From an uncultured Clostridia bacterium (GTDB lineage: Bacteria; Bacillota; Clostridia; Oscillospirales; Oscillospiraceae), in NCBI GenBank assembly GCA_947058885.1, contig CAMSIF010000006.1, forward strand, positions 1 to 50,001: a stretch of DNA of 50,001 nucleotides, written 5' to 3'. The translations under genes and the position numbers were made by a program. Position 1 is the stretch's first letter, and each line of letters opens with the position of its first letter. The notes under the pieces are model-generated. The model ran no database searches and was not told the DNA's origin. It saw nothing but the letters and a program-made list of their open reading frames with translations. Shown here piece by piece: positions 32,218 through 40,586 of the stretch.

Positions 32218-32543
32218 GGCCCCCGGGGTAACAGAATCTTAGGGACTTGAAGCCAATGAGGGCAATAGCACCCAGAAGCCAGATTGTAGGGCAAGGCGCG
32301 CCAGAGATTCGCCTGGCATCGGCCCAGGGAACTGGCGCAGAAAGGTCAGTCTTTCACATCGCAGCGTAAAATAAAATTCCCCCGTAGTAATTAAGGGGTC
32401 CGGGCACAGCCCGGCGGTTTTTGGGTTACTTTTTGGGCGTCCAAAAAGTAACCCGCGCCGGAGCGCGGAATATCCTGTCCCGCGCCCAGTGGGCGCGTTA
32501 CCCAACTAACAAATTAGAATAATTTTTAAGGAGGAACCTAAAA
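32218..32543 (+). repeat. Gap between psuK and psuG with palindromic repeat
   Basis: 326 bp without a gene. It contains CCGGGC-ACA-GCCCGG (32400-32414) followed by GTTTTTGG, and the long stem GGGTTACTTTTTGG / CCAAAAAGTAACCC (32423-32454) with a four-base loop. Positions 32445-32470 match 13697-13722 in inverted orientation with one difference in 26 bases. The part 32218-32390 shows no structure I can name. Confidence 0.8.
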
Positions 32544-33461
32544 ATGAACAAGTATCTCGATATTTCCGCTGAGGTTTCAGAGGCGTTGGCTTCCGGCAAG
32601 CCGGTAGTAGCTTTGGAATCGACCATCATCTCCCACGGGATGCCGTACCCGAAGAACGTAGAGACCGCGCTGGAGGTAGAAAAAATCATACGAGAGAACG
32701 GGGCAGTTCCCGCTACCATCGCGATTATCGGGGGAAGGCTGAAAGCCGGTTTGAGCGCAGAAGAAATAGAATACTTTGGGAAGAAGGGCGCAGAAATCGC
32801 CAAGGCCAGCCGCCGGGATTTGCCGGTGCTGATTGCCCGGGGACAGGACGGGGCCTGTACCGTCACAACCACGATGATGATAGCCCATATGGCCGGGATT
32901 TCCGTATTCGCCACCGGCGGCATCGGAGGCGTACACCGGGGCGCGGAAACTACGATGGATATCTCCGCAGACTTGGAAGAGCTGGGCCAGACTCCGGTTA
33001 TGGTTATCTGCGCAGGGGCAAAGTCTATCTTGGACCTGGGGCTGACGCTGGAATACCTGGAGACTAAGGGCGTGCCCGTTATCGGTTATGGTACGGAGGA
33101 GCTGCCCGCTTTCTATACCCGCAAGTCCGGTTTCGGAGTAGACTACCGTTTGGATACCCCGAAGGAACTGGCCGCCGCTTTCCACGCAAAACAGGAAATG
33201 GGCCTTAAGGGCGGCATGCTGGTGGCAAACCCCATCCCTGAGGAGTACGCGATGGACGCGGATACGATTAATAAGGCCATTGACCAGGCTGTCGCGGAGA
33301 GCCGGGAGCAGGGAATTCATGGCAAGGCAACTACCCCCTTCCTGCTGGCTCGGGTGAAGGACCTTACCGGCGGGGACAGCTTGGAGAGCAATATTCAGCT
33401 GGTGTTTAATAACGCCAGAGTGGCGGCGAAAACCGCTGTGGAACTTGCTGGGATGAAGTAA
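32544..33461 (+). CDS. psuG: Pseudouridine-5'-phosphate glycosidase
   Basis: 305 residues, the normal size. It breaks the C-C glycosidic bond of pseudouridine 5'-phosphate to uracil and ribose 5-phosphate. Motifs of the family: PVVALESTIISHGMPYPKN (about 20-38, Glu near 25), QDGACTVTTTMMIAHMAGI with the catalytic-site region, VFATGGIGGVHRGAETTMDI (about 114-133), CAGAKSILDLGLTLEYLETK (with the active-site Lys), and IHGKATTPFLLARV near 260. ATG 32544 follows AAGGAGG. PsuK upstream supplies the substrate. DUF1294 gene begins in the very next base after its stop. Confidence 0.97.
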   Translation: MNKYLDISAEVSEALASGKPVVALESTIISHGMPYPKNVETALEVEKIIRENGAVPATIAIIGGRLKAGLSAEEIEYFGKKGAEIAKASRRDLPVLIARGQDGACTVTTTMMIAHMAGISVFATGGIGGVHRGAETTMDISADLEELGQTPVMVICAGAKSILDLGLTLEYLETKGVPVIGYGTEELPAFYTRKSGFGVDYRLDTPKELAAAFHAKQEMGLKGGMLVANPIPEEYAMDADTINKAIDQAVAESREQGIHGKATTPFLLARVKDLTGGDSLESNIQLVFNNARVAAKTAVELAGMK

Positions 33462-33800
33462 GTGAAGGCATTTTATGAACCGGAGGCAACCGGCAGTACG
33501 GTCTGGCTTTTCGTGGGTGCGCCGCTGCCACTGCTGGCGGGTTACCTGGCAGCGGTAAACCTGTGGGCTTTCGGCCTGATGTGGTTCGATAAACGACGGG
33601 CTAAGCGTCCGGGGGCCCGGCGGGTGCGGGAGAGAACCTTGTTTCTCTCCGCACTGCTGGGCGGCGGACTGGGAGCTGTAGCGGGCATGTGGTCCTTCCG
33701 GCACAAGACAAAGCACTGGTATTTTGTCTGGGGAATGCCGCTGATATTACTGGCGCAGGTTGCGCTGGGGGCTTGGGCGGTATACCGGTTCCTTTTATAG
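33462..33800 (+). CDS. DUF1294 membrane protein
   Basis: 112 residues from GTG 33462, directly after the psuG stop. Small inner-membrane protein with hydrophobic segments at about 14-41, 60-75 and 90-110. The family pattern is clear: F-x-x-MWFDKRRAKRPGARRVRE, then LFLSALLGGGLGAVAGMWSF and RHKTKHWYF. Function of DUF1294 proteins is not known. The tight junction implies cotranslation with psuG, which might hint at nucleoside handling, but DUF1294 genes occur in many contexts. A long-stem terminator follows its stop. Confidence 0.88.
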   Translation: MKAFYEPEATGSTVWLFVGAPLPLLAGYLAAVNLWAFGLMWFDKRRAKRPGARRVRERTLFLSALLGGGLGAVAGMWSFRHKTKHWYFVWGMPLILLAQVALGAWAVYRFLL

Positions 33801-33852
33801 AAAACAGCGGCGTCAAGGCTGCCTTCCTGGGGGCCTTGCGCCGCTGTTTTGC
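33801..33852 (+). terminator. Terminator of the psuK-psuG-DUF1294 unit
   Basis: AAAACAGCGGCG (33801-33812) pairs with CGCCGCTGTTTT (33839-33850); an inner CAAGG/CCTTG pair extends the stem, and the 3' arm ends in TTTT. Confidence 0.8.
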
Positions 33853-33883
33853 AGTATTTTACGCTGGAGGGTTTTTGCTCCGT

Positions 33884-33912
33884 TTGACGGGCTTCCGGAA
33901 ACGTGGTATACT
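33884..33912 (+). promoter_or_regulatory. Promoter of the DUF5662 gene
   Basis: TTGACG (33884-33889), 17 bp, TATACT (33907-33912), 29 bases before the start codon. Confidence 0.8.
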
Positions 33913-33940
33913 GGCGGTATATGAGAGAGGGGGCCGGTTT

Positions 33941-34480
33941 ATGTCCAATTGGCTGGGACACCTGCAAACCATCACCGCCCATAAGCTGCGGGTAATGAAA
34001 TACTGCTTCCGGGTGGGCTTGTACCGTCAGGGGCTGCTCCACGATCTTAGTAAGTACGGCCCTACGGAATTTTTAGTGGGCGCCAAATACTACCAGGGCG
34101 ACCACAGCCCTAACGAAGCCGAACGGCTGGAACGGGGATATTCTTCGGCCTGGCTGCACCATAAAGGGCGTAATAAACACCATTTAGAGTATTGGATTGA
34201 CTACGCCCCGGAAAAGAACTACCAAATGGGCGGTATGGAGATGCCCGTGCCGTATGTGGTGGAGATGTTCTGTGACCGGATTGCCGCCTGTCAGACCTAC
34301 CAAAAGGACCGCTATACTGACGCCTCGCCTTGGGAATATTACGTCAGAAGCTTGGGCCATTATATCATTCATCCCAATACCCAAGCCCTGCTGGAACGGC
34401 TTTTGCTGATGCTCCGGGACGAGGGGGAGGAGAGGACAGTGGCCTATATCCGCCGGGAGGTGTTGAAAAACGCCCGGTAG
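33941..34480 (+). CDS. DUF5662-family protein
   Basis: 179 residues from ATG 33941; the frame is open further upstream but a promoter lies there. A His/Asp-rich pattern resembles a short metal-binding helix bundle: HKLRVMKYCF, GLLHDLSKYGPTEFLVGAKY, then AWLHHKGRNKHHLEYWIDY and MPVPYVVEMFCDRIAACQTY. The HDLSK and HHKGRNKHH groups recall HD-type phosphohydrolases, but the order is not a standard HD domain. I recognise it as the family annotated DUF5662 in Firmicutes; its role is not known. It has its own promoter and sits alone between the psu unit and rlmH. Confidence 0.8.
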   Translation: MSNWLGHLQTITAHKLRVMKYCFRVGLYRQGLLHDLSKYGPTEFLVGAKYYQGDHSPNEAERLERGYSSAWLHHKGRNKHHLEYWIDYAPEKNYQMGGMEMPVPYVVEMFCDRIAACQTYQKDRYTDASPWEYYVRSLGHYIIHPNTQALLERLLLMLRDEGEERTVAYIRREVLKNAR

Positions 34481-34540
34481 GCGGGCATAGCGGGAGAACG
34501 GGATCCGCTGGGCGGGCGGCTCCGATAAGTGAATCCAGCG

Positions 34541-34580
34541 GAAAAGCCTCCGAACGGCGTGAATCCGCCGCCCGGAGGTT
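34541..34580 (-). terminator. Terminator after rlmH
   Basis: Minus-strand stem AACCTCCG..CGGCG / CGCCG..CGGAGG (34580-34547) followed by CTTTTCC. It ends the murA/WalJ/rlmH direction. Confidence 0.7.
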
Positions 34581-34584
34581 CGCT

Positions 34585-35061
34585 TTATTTATGGTATTTT
34601 CCGCCCTCGTTAATTTGGAATCCCCGATAGATTTGCTCCAATAACATCACACGGGCCAGATGATGGGGAAACGTCATGGGGGACATGCTCAGCCGGGCCT
34701 GGGCTTCGCTTTTGAGCGCGGGGTGGAGACCAAAGGAACCGCCGATAAGAAACGCCAGCCGCTTCTCCCGGCCCCAATCCGCCAAAAAGCCTGCAAGCTC
34801 CTGGCTGGAACAGGTGCGGCCCTCAATGCACAGAGCCGTTACCCAGGCTCCCGGCGGCAGTTTTCCACGAATAGCCTCCGCTTCACGGGCCAGCGCGCGA
34901 TCCACCTCCGCCGAAGATGGATTTTCCGGAAGACGCTGCTCTGGAAGCTCTATGAGCTCCAGCTTGCAATAGCGGCTTAGACGCTTGGCGTATTCCGCCG
35001 CCGCTTCGGCGTAGAATTTTTCCTTCAGCTTGCCGACGCAGATGACAGTCACTCTCTGCAT
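34585..35061 (-). CDS. rlmH: 23S rRNA (pseudouridine-1915-N3) methyltransferase
   Basis: 158 residues from ATG 35061. SPOUT-class enzyme that methylates pseudouridine 1915 of 23S rRNA on assembled ribosomes using SAM. Motifs: VTVICVGKLKEKFY at the start, ELPE, the knotted SAM site LAFLIGGSFGLHPAL (about 103-117), and the signature end MSPMTFPHHLARVMLLEQIY with C-terminal YHK. The start lies 13 bases inside the end of the WalJ-type gene, the usual coupling of these two genes in Firmicutes. Confidence 0.97.
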   Translation of the reverse strand: MQRVTVICVGKLKEKFYAEAAAEYAKRLSRYCKLELIELPEQRLPENPSSAEVDRALAREAEAIRGKLPPGAWVTALCIEGRTCSSQELAGFLADWGREKRLAFLIGGSFGLHPALKSEAQARLSMSPMTFPHHLARVMLLEQIYRGFQINEGGKYHK

Positions 35062-35846
35062 GGCGTTTTCTCCAAAATACAGGCCTCGCTGAGCGAGTCG
35101 CGGGGGGCTACGGCCAGACGTCCGGTCCAACCGGCCTCCTCCAGGGCGGCGGAAGCGGTCTCCAGGGCGAGCTGGGGGCGGTTATTCTCCTGACTCAAGT
35201 GGGCCAGAAGGATTGTATGGGTGCCCGCCCTCGCGCTGGCGGCGGCGTACTGAGCGGCAGCGGCGTTGCTCAGATGGCCGAAATCCCCGAGAACCCTCTG
35301 CTTCAAGGCGTAGGGATAGGGGCCCGCCCGGAGAAGCTCTGCGTCATGGTTGCTCTCCAGTACCAGAAGGTCTGAACCCAGCAGGCGGCGGCCTGTTTCT
35401 TCCAGGATATAACCTGTGTCGGTGAGAATGCCCACCGCGCCGTCCGGCGTGGCGAGATGATAGGCTGTGCCCTGGCCGCAGTCGTGGCTGGTAGGCAACA
35501 GCGTAACGGTGATGGCTCCAACGGGGAGGGATGTCCCTAACGGGGCAGAACGCAGCAAAGAATCAACCCCCGCCAGACGATAGCTCAGCTGCCGGGAAGT
35601 ACCTGGGGAGCAGATGATGGGGGTGGCGTATTTCTTTATGTAAGTGGCAAGGCCGCTGATGTGGTCGGAGTGCTCGTGGGTAATAAGCACCGCCGTCAGG
35701 TCCCCGGGCGTCAAGCCCAGACTTGCCAGGGTCTGACAGAGACGGCGGCAGGAAACGCCCATGTCGATGAGAAGCCGGGTTTCCCCGGATACAAGCAGCG
35801 ACGCGTTGCCGGAGGAGCTGCTGGCGATGGTGTGAAAGGTGGTCAT
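35049..35846 (-). CDS. walJ: Metallo-beta-lactamase-fold hydrolase (YycJ/WalJ family)
   Basis: 265 residues from ATG 35846. The family has a 5'-3' exonuclease-like metallo-hydrolase fold and is linked in Bacillus to the WalRK cell-wall regulon. It starts with the family phrase IASSSSGNASLLVSGETRLL IDMG; the metal motif is ITHEHSDHISGL (about 53-64) with further ligands in LPTSHDCGQG, TDTGYI, ESNHD and GHLSN. All positions needed for two metals are present. It overlaps rlmH by 13 bases and lies 67 bases after murA in the same direction. walR and walK are not in the window. Confidence 0.9.
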   Translation of the reverse strand: MTTFHTIASSSSGNASLLVSGETRLLIDMGVSCRRLCQTLASLGLTPGDLTAVLITHEHSDHISGLATYIKKYATPIICSPGTSRQLSYRLAGVDSLLRSAPLGTSLPVGAITVTLLPTSHDCGQGTAYHLATPDGAVGILTDTGYILEETGRRLLGSDLLVLESNHDAELLRAGPYPYALKQRVLGDFGHLSNAAAAQYAAASARAGTHTILLAHLSQENNRPQLALETASAALEEAGWTGRLAVAPRDSLSEACILEKTPCRE

Positions 35847-35913
35847 AAGATGTCCTCCGCAAGGATAATTTCGCCGCCACGCGGCGGCGAAATGTCCCAC
35901 GCGTTTTCAGGTG

Positions 35914-37209
35914 TCAGCAGGCGCTGGCCGCCAACTCCTCCTCCGGGGATTCCAAGGCGCGGATGCTGCCGCCTATGCCCCGGATTTTGCCAATCACATC
36001 CTCATAGCCGCGCTCAATATACTGAACATTCGTAATCTCGCTGATACCGTGGGCGGCCAGAGCGGCGATGAGCATCGCGGCGCCCGCCCGCAGGTCACAG
36101 GCCTCCAGCTGGGCTCCGGTGAGCCGCTCGACACCCTCAATAATGGCCAGATTCCCGTTTACTTGAATCTGTGCGCCCATACGCATGAACTGGTCCGCGT
36201 AGCGGAAGCGGCTGTTCCAGACGTTGTCCGTAATAACGCTGGTGCCTTGGGCCAGGCACAGCGCCGCCGCAATCTGGGGCTGCATGTCTGTGGGGAATCC
36301 GGGGTATGGCATGGTTTTGATGTTGGCCCGGACCAGGGGGCCGATGCGGCTGACCAGAAGGCTGTCCTCCACCTCCTGGATCTCAACGCCCATTTCCGAC
36401 ATTTTCGCGCTCATGCAGTCCATATGCTTGGGGATAATATTGCAGAGCTTAATCTCTCCGCCACAGGCGGCCACGGCGGCCATGTAGGTACCGGCCTCAA
36501 TCTGGTCTGGGATGATGGAGTAGCTGCCGCCCCGCAGGAGGTCCACGCCCCGGACCTTGATGACGTCGGTACCCGCGCCCATGATGTTGGCGCCCATGGA
36601 GTTCAGGAAATTGGCCAGGTCCACGATATGGGGTTCCTTGGCGGCGTTTTCAATAACGGTCATGCCTTCGGCCAGGGTAGCGGCGAGCATGATATTGATG
36701 GTGGCTCCCACGGAGACCTTATCTAAAAAGATACTGGTTCCCCGCACCCGGCCTCCGGCGGCCTCCGCGATGACAAAGCCGCTCTGGGTGTCCACCTGGA
36801 TGCCCAAAGCCCGGAAACCCTTCAGATGCTGGTCAATGGGGCGGGTGCCGCCGAAGTCACAGCCACCAGGCAGGGCCACGTCCGCGGCTCCAAAGCGGCT
36901 CAGTAAAGCCCCCAGCATATAGTAGGACGCCCGGCAGCGGCTGGCGGTCTCATAGGGTACGCGTCCGTTGTGCAGCCGGGAACAGTCAATTTCTACAGCG
37001 TGGGGGTTGACATAACGCACTTTTGCGCCTAAATCCTGCAAAATTCCCAAGAGCAGGGTCACATCGCTGACCAGGGGAACGTTTTCAATACGGCAGGGGC
37101 CGCTGACCATCAGGGCAGCGGGGATGATGGCGACTGCGGCATTTTTCGCGCCGCCGATATGGATTTCTCCAAACAAGGGACGTCCGCCCTCAATTATATA
37201 CTTGGTCAA
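35914..37209 (-). CDS. murA: UDP-N-acetylglucosamine 1-carboxyvinyltransferase
   Basis: 431 residues. First committed step of peptidoglycan synthesis: transfer of enolpyruvate from PEP to UDP-GlcNAc. It begins with TTG 37209, after AAGAGGTG. Lys22-Asn23 in GGAKNAAVAIIPAAL, the fosfomycin-target Cys117 in LPGGCDFG with TRPIDQH after it, and the late IPDQIEAGTYMAAVAACGG and GFPTDMQPQ motifs with the catalytic Asp are all present. The cysteine means fosfomycin sensitivity is expected at the enzyme level. Firmicutes often have two copies; which of MurAA or MurAB this is cannot be settled. Leader of about 110 bases with a small AGCCTG/CAGGCT hairpin. Confidence 0.96.
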   Translation of the reverse strand: MTKYIIEGGRPLFGEIHIGGAKNAAVAIIPAALMVSGPCRIENVPLVSDVTLLLGILQDLGAKVRYVNPHAVEIDCSRLHNGRVPYETASRCRASYYMLGALLSRFGAADVALPGGCDFGGTRPIDQHLKGFRALGIQVDTQSGFVIAEAAGGRVRGTSIFLDKVSVGATINIMLAATLAEGMTVIENAAKEPHIVDLANFLNSMGANIMGAGTDVIKVRGVDLLRGGSYSIIPDQIEAGTYMAAVAACGGEIKLCNIIPKHMDCMSAKMSEMGVEIQEVEDSLLVSRIGPLVRANIKTMPYPGFPTDMQPQIAAALCLAQGTSVITDNVWNSRFRYADQFMRMGAQIQVNGNLAIIEGVERLTGAQLEACDLRAGAAMLIAALAAHGISEITNVQYIERGYEDVIGKIRGIGGSIRALESPEEELAASAC

Positions 37210-37321
37210 AGATTTGCACCTCTTTGTTAATATATCAGCCTGTACCTACAGTTTACCCAGGCTGGAACACTTCATACCGAAAATTTGCGGCAATCAGTGG
37301 GCATAATCACAGATGTTAAAT

Positions 37322-37349
37322 AGTATACCAGATTTTTTTGTAAAAGCAA
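37322..37349 (-). promoter_or_regulatory. Promoter of murA
   Basis: Minus-strand TTGCTT (37349-37344), 16 bp, TATACT (37327-37322). Confidence 0.6.
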
Positions 37350-37431
37350 TGGGGAGGCCGCAAATAACTTCATAAATTTTTAATAATTTCACCGCCAGTT
37401 TTTGGAACTCTGCTGAGTTGAAATACGTCTA

Positions 37432-37478
37432 TATAAAGAGGCGGTCCGGAGGAATTTCCTCCGGACCGCCTCTTTATA
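37432..37478. terminator. Terminator after queT
   Basis: Long, nearly perfect palindrome, TATAAAGAGGCGGTCCGGAG against its complement, ending in a TTTATA run on either strand; it lies six bases past the queT stop (minus strand). Confidence 0.85.
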
Positions 37479-37483
37479 CTGCT

Positions 37484-37996
37484 TTACATCATTTTTTGAG
37501 GGGATTTGGGGAAAACACGCGCCTTTTCCAGCAAAGTCAGCAGGAACATCCCCAAGACATAACAGGCCAGGGCTTCGCCCAGGGCCACGGTAAAGCCGTT
37601 GAAGGCGAAAGCGGCGGGGAAAGCGCGGGTAAAACCGGTCTCCTGAAAGGAAATCATTCCCCCCACAATGATTCCGTTGCAGAGTACCGGCGGAAGAGGG
37701 GCCAGCCACTTGTTTTTACACCGGGCGGTCATCAGGCCCGCCAGAAGCGTAGCCAGGGAGCCGAAAATCAGGTCCAGGGGACCGTAGGGGCTCAGGACGT
37801 TGGAGAGGATACACCCCGCGAAAAGGCCCCAGGTGGTAATCGGACTCAAAAAGGGCAGTACGGTCAGGGCTTCGGAGAAACGGCACTGGATGGGACCGTA
37901 GGTCAGACCGAAGATGTTGCCGTAGTAGCTGAGGGCTACGTACAGAGCCCCTACCAGGGCGGCGGCGGTGATGTGGCGGATGTTTGGTTTGCGCAT
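37484..37996 (-). CDS. queT: QueT-family queuosine-precursor transporter
   Basis: 170 residues, very hydrophobic with about five to six membrane helices. QueT is the substrate-binding S component of an ECF transporter for preQ1 or another queuosine precursor. The family phrase is present: NIRHITAAALVGALYVALSY, GPIQCRFSEALTVLPFLSP (conserved R-F/S-E-A-L region), and LSNVLSPYGPLDLIFGSLATLLAGL. The ECF energising parts are shared in the cell and not next to it. It has a promoter and a structured leader, so regulation in the RNA is plausible. Confidence 0.93.
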   Translation of the reverse strand: MRKPNIRHITAAALVGALYVALSYYGNIFGLTYGPIQCRFSEALTVLPFLSPITTWGLFAGCILSNVLSPYGPLDLIFGSLATLLAGLMTARCKNKWLAPLPPVLCNGIIVGGMISFQETGFTRAFPAAFAFNGFTVALGEALACYVLGMFLLTLLEKARVFPKSPQKMM

Positions 37997-37999
37997 GTT

Positions 38000-38115
38000 T
38001 TTGTACCTCCATTTTTTGTTTAGAGAACACAGCTGCGCCGTTTTTCACGGCTTGGCTGTGAACGAACACGGACATTTTGCCCGTGCTTGGACTGGGTGTG
38101 GAAACCAGTCGGGAG
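38000..38115 (-). promoter_or_regulatory. Structured leader of queT (candidate riboswitch, class unknown)
   Basis: About 115 bases between start site and queT. Minus-strand stems: GACTGG/CCAGTC, CACGGGC/GTCCGTG with an A-rich loop, and a nested stem CACAGC..CCGT / ACGG..GCTGTG with a GAAAA loop. preQ1 riboswitches commonly precede queT, but I cannot fit the type I, II or III consensus here, so this is only a candidate. Confidence 0.35.
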
Positions 38116-38117
38116 GG

Positions 38118-38146
38118 ATTATAACACAATGGAGGGGACCTGTAAA
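38118..38146 (-). promoter_or_regulatory. Promoter of queT
   Basis: Minus-strand TTTACA (38146-38141), 17 bp, TATAAT (38123-38118). Confidence 0.8.
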
Positions 38147-38205
38147 GGGAAAAGATAGCCGGAACGGAGAGAGGACCGCGCCATGAACGGCGCGGCCCTC
38201 CTGAT

Positions 38206-40395
38206 TTATTCCTCCGCTTGCAGGTACAGCTGGACAGATTGATAATCTCCCCGCATGGGGGGAAGCAGATATCCGGCGTTCATCAGAACGTCGCCGCCGT
38301 AGAGGCCGCCGCCGTTTACCCGGTATTGCAGCGCCGGGTCCAAACCCTTGAGGCGCAGCGGCGGGAACACATTCCCCGTGCTGGCGCAGCCGGTGACCAG
38401 GGACACCAGGGCTTCCCGCTTGTCCCGGGAAACCTGCTCCCAGGCGGTAAAGGGTCCCGGCTGGAAGGGATCGCTGAGGCGGTAGTAATCGCCGTAGTGC
38501 AGGAGGTTGCAGCGGGCTTTGTAGGTCTCAATTTGCCCCCGGATGATTTCCCGCTCCTCCTCTGTACACTTGCCAAGGTCCATCTCGTAACCGAACGCGC
38601 CGCTCATAGCTACCACGCCACGGGTTTCCAGCGGCGTTACCCGGCCATTCTGCTCGTTGGGTACGGCGGACACATGGGCCCCCATGGCGCAGACCGGGTA
38701 GCAGAAGGAGGTGCCGTATTGGATACGCAGGCGGTCAATGGCATCCGTGTTGTCGCTGCACCAGATTTGGGGGGTATAATAGAGCATTCCGCCGTCAAAC
38801 CGGCCGCCGCCGCCGCAGCACCCCTCAATGAGAATATGGGGATAATCCTGGCGAATCCGCTCCAGCAGGTCATAGACGCCCAGAACAAACCGGTGGTAGA
38901 CCTCGCCTTGCCTGCCGGCGGGCAGGGCGGCGGACCAGACGTCTGTAAGACTGCGGTTCATGTCCCATTTGACATAGGTCACCGGCGCACTGGACAATAC
39001 GGCTTTCAGCTGGCTGTAGATGTGGTCGCGGACCTCCTGGCGGGAGAAATCCAGCACCAGCTGGTTACGGCCTCTGGCCGGTTCCCGGCCCGGCACGCGG
39101 AGAGCCCAGTCCGGGTGCTGCCGGTAGAGCGCGCTGTCCTCGTTGACCATCTCCGGCTCCACCCAGATGCCGAAGGACATACCCAGCCGGTTGATTTGCG
39201 GAACCAAGGCGCCCAGGCCGCCGGGGAGCTTCTTCTCGTTGACCTGCCAATCTCCCAGACCGCTGTTGTCGTCGTCCCGGACGCCGAACCAGCCGTCGTC
39301 CATCACAAACAGCTCCACCCCCAGAGACGAGGCTTCCTTTGCGATATTTACCAGCTTTTCGGCGGTAAAATCAAAGTAGGTGGCCTCCCAATTGTTGACC
39401 AGCACAGGCTTGCGCTTGTGCTGGAAGGGGTCCCGGCGCAGGTGGTCCAGAATCGCGCGGTGGAACTGGCGGCTCATCTGTCCCAGCCCGTTGGGGGAGC
39501 AGACCAGGGCCGCTTCCGGGGCGGTGAAGTCCTCGCCTGGGGCCAGCGTCCAGCGGAAGTGGTAGGGATGGATCCCCATAACCAGCCTGCCGCTCTCATA
39601 CTGGCTGCGCTCTGCCGCCGCCTCGAAGTTTCCGCTGTAAAGCAGCATCGCGCCGTAGCACAGTCCGGCATCCTCGGTGGCGTCCGGCTCGCAGAGGATT
39701 ACAAAGGGATTTTGCTGGTGGCTGGACGCTCCCCGGGTACTGCCGGCCGCCTGTACGCCGTGGCGCAGGGGGGCCCGTTCCGGGCAGCGTTCCAGGGTAT
39801 GGCGGCCATGGAAGGTGACGAAGTCCAGATTGGCATGGGGGAAGTCCAGGCACAGGGACGCGCACCGGCAGAGGACCACATTCCCGCTCCCCTGGTTGAT
39901 TACCCGGACAGCCCGGGTGATAAGGTCGAATTCCTCAAATACGCCGTAGTACAGCTCCACCGCCACCCCGGCGGCGGCATCCTCCAGGGTGAGGACCAGC
40001 GTATCCGCCTCCTCCGCAGTTCCGTAGAAGGCGGGCAGGCCCGGCAGGGTATACTTCCCCTTCCGAATCTCCCAGCCCGCAAAGCGCAGGCTGGCGGTGT
40101 GGCTTCCGCCGGGCAGCTCCAGCTCCAGAGAGGGCAGGCGGAAGTCCCCCACCCCGCAGGTAGAATATTCCTGGGGAAGGAAGTCCAGGGAGTAGTCGCG
40201 GCGGTTCCCCGCCGCGTGGGGGTTGGGGGAGAAGCCCATATCGGCGTATGGAATCAGACAGGACATGTCGCAGTCACGGATACGCGGACCGTAGTAGGTG
40301 TGCAGCAGCGTCTGGTAACCGTCTGCCTTCATCTGATAGGTTGTGCTGCGGGTATGCAGCGTGAAGGTCATTGTTTGCTGGTTGTGAATGATCAT
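38206..40395 (-). CDS. aga: Alpha-galactosidase, glycoside hydrolase family 36
   Basis: 729 residues, the length of GH36 group I enzymes. It removes terminal alpha-galactose from melibiose, raffinose and stachyose. N-terminal beta-sandwich to about 330, then a TIM barrel: PVLVNNWEATYFDFTAEKL, LFVMDDGWFG, the nucleophile Asp in TYVKWDMNR (near 478), GCCGGGGRFD and the acid/base Asp in CSDNTDAIDR (near 545). No signal peptide, so it acts in the cytoplasm on imported sugar, which fits the sugar ABC importer genes directly upstream on the same strand. It has its own promoter as well. Confidence 0.96.
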   Translation of the reverse strand: MIIHNQQTMTFTLHTRSTTYQMKADGYQTLLHTYYGPRIRDCDMSCLIPYADMGFSPNPHAAGNRRDYSLDFLPQEYSTCGVGDFRLPSLELELPGGSHTASLRFAGWEIRKGKYTLPGLPAFYGTAEEADTLVLTLEDAAAGVAVELYYGVFEEFDLITRAVRVINQGSGNVVLCRCASLCLDFPHANLDFVTFHGRHTLERCPERAPLRHGVQAAGSTRGASSHQQNPFVILCEPDATEDAGLCYGAMLLYSGNFEAAAERSQYESGRLVMGIHPYHFRWTLAPGEDFTAPEAALVCSPNGLGQMSRQFHRAILDHLRRDPFQHKRKPVLVNNWEATYFDFTAEKLVNIAKEASSLGVELFVMDDGWFGVRDDDNSGLGDWQVNEKKLPGGLGALVPQINRLGMSFGIWVEPEMVNEDSALYRQHPDWALRVPGREPARGRNQLVLDFSRQEVRDHIYSQLKAVLSSAPVTYVKWDMNRSLTDVWSAALPAGRQGEVYHRFVLGVYDLLERIRQDYPHILIEGCCGGGGRFDGGMLYYTPQIWCSDNTDAIDRLRIQYGTSFCYPVCAMGAHVSAVPNEQNGRVTPLETRGVVAMSGAFGYEMDLGKCTEEEREIIRGQIETYKARCNLLHYGDYYRLSDPFQPGPFTAWEQVSRDKREALVSLVTGCASTGNVFPPLRLKGLDPALQYRVNGGGLYGGDVLMNAGYLLPPMRGDYQSVQLYLQAEE

Positions 40396-40428
40396 AGGGC
40401 GTCTCCTTGCGCAAAAATTACTTCGAAG

Positions 40429-40457
40429 ATTGTAAGGTTTTTTCGCCGGGTATGCAA
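40429..40457 (-). promoter_or_regulatory. Promoter of the alpha-galactosidase gene
   Basis: Minus-strand TTGCAT (40457-40452), 17 bp, TACAAT (40434-40429). A CTTCGAAG palindrome (40421-40428) adjoins the -10 box and could be an operator. Confidence 0.6.
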
Positions 40458-40511
40458 GGGACGAAACCGCACAAATCTGCGGAGGCCCGGCGGGGTGTCG
40501 TTATATAATTT

Positions 40512-40549
40512 GACGGCCCCGGCAGGGCGGATGCCTCGCAGGGGCCGTC
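40512..40549 (-). terminator. Hairpin between sugar permease and alpha-galactosidase genes
   Basis: GACGGCCCC / GGGGCCGTC with an inner GGCA/TGCC pair, followed on the minus strand by AAATTATA rather than a clean T run. A weak terminator or processing site after the importer genes. Confidence 0.5.
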
Positions 40550-40586
40550 GGAAGGAGAGAGGAATTGGATGAGAGAAATGAAAGGT

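Noticed and set aside
38218-40572. 784-codon frame antisense to the alpha-galactosidase
   Set aside because: The minus-strand GH36 has complete catalytic motifs; the plus-strand product is low in structure and is a mirror of codon bias. The same applies to frames antisense to acsB (44065-46173) and thrS (46282-48123).
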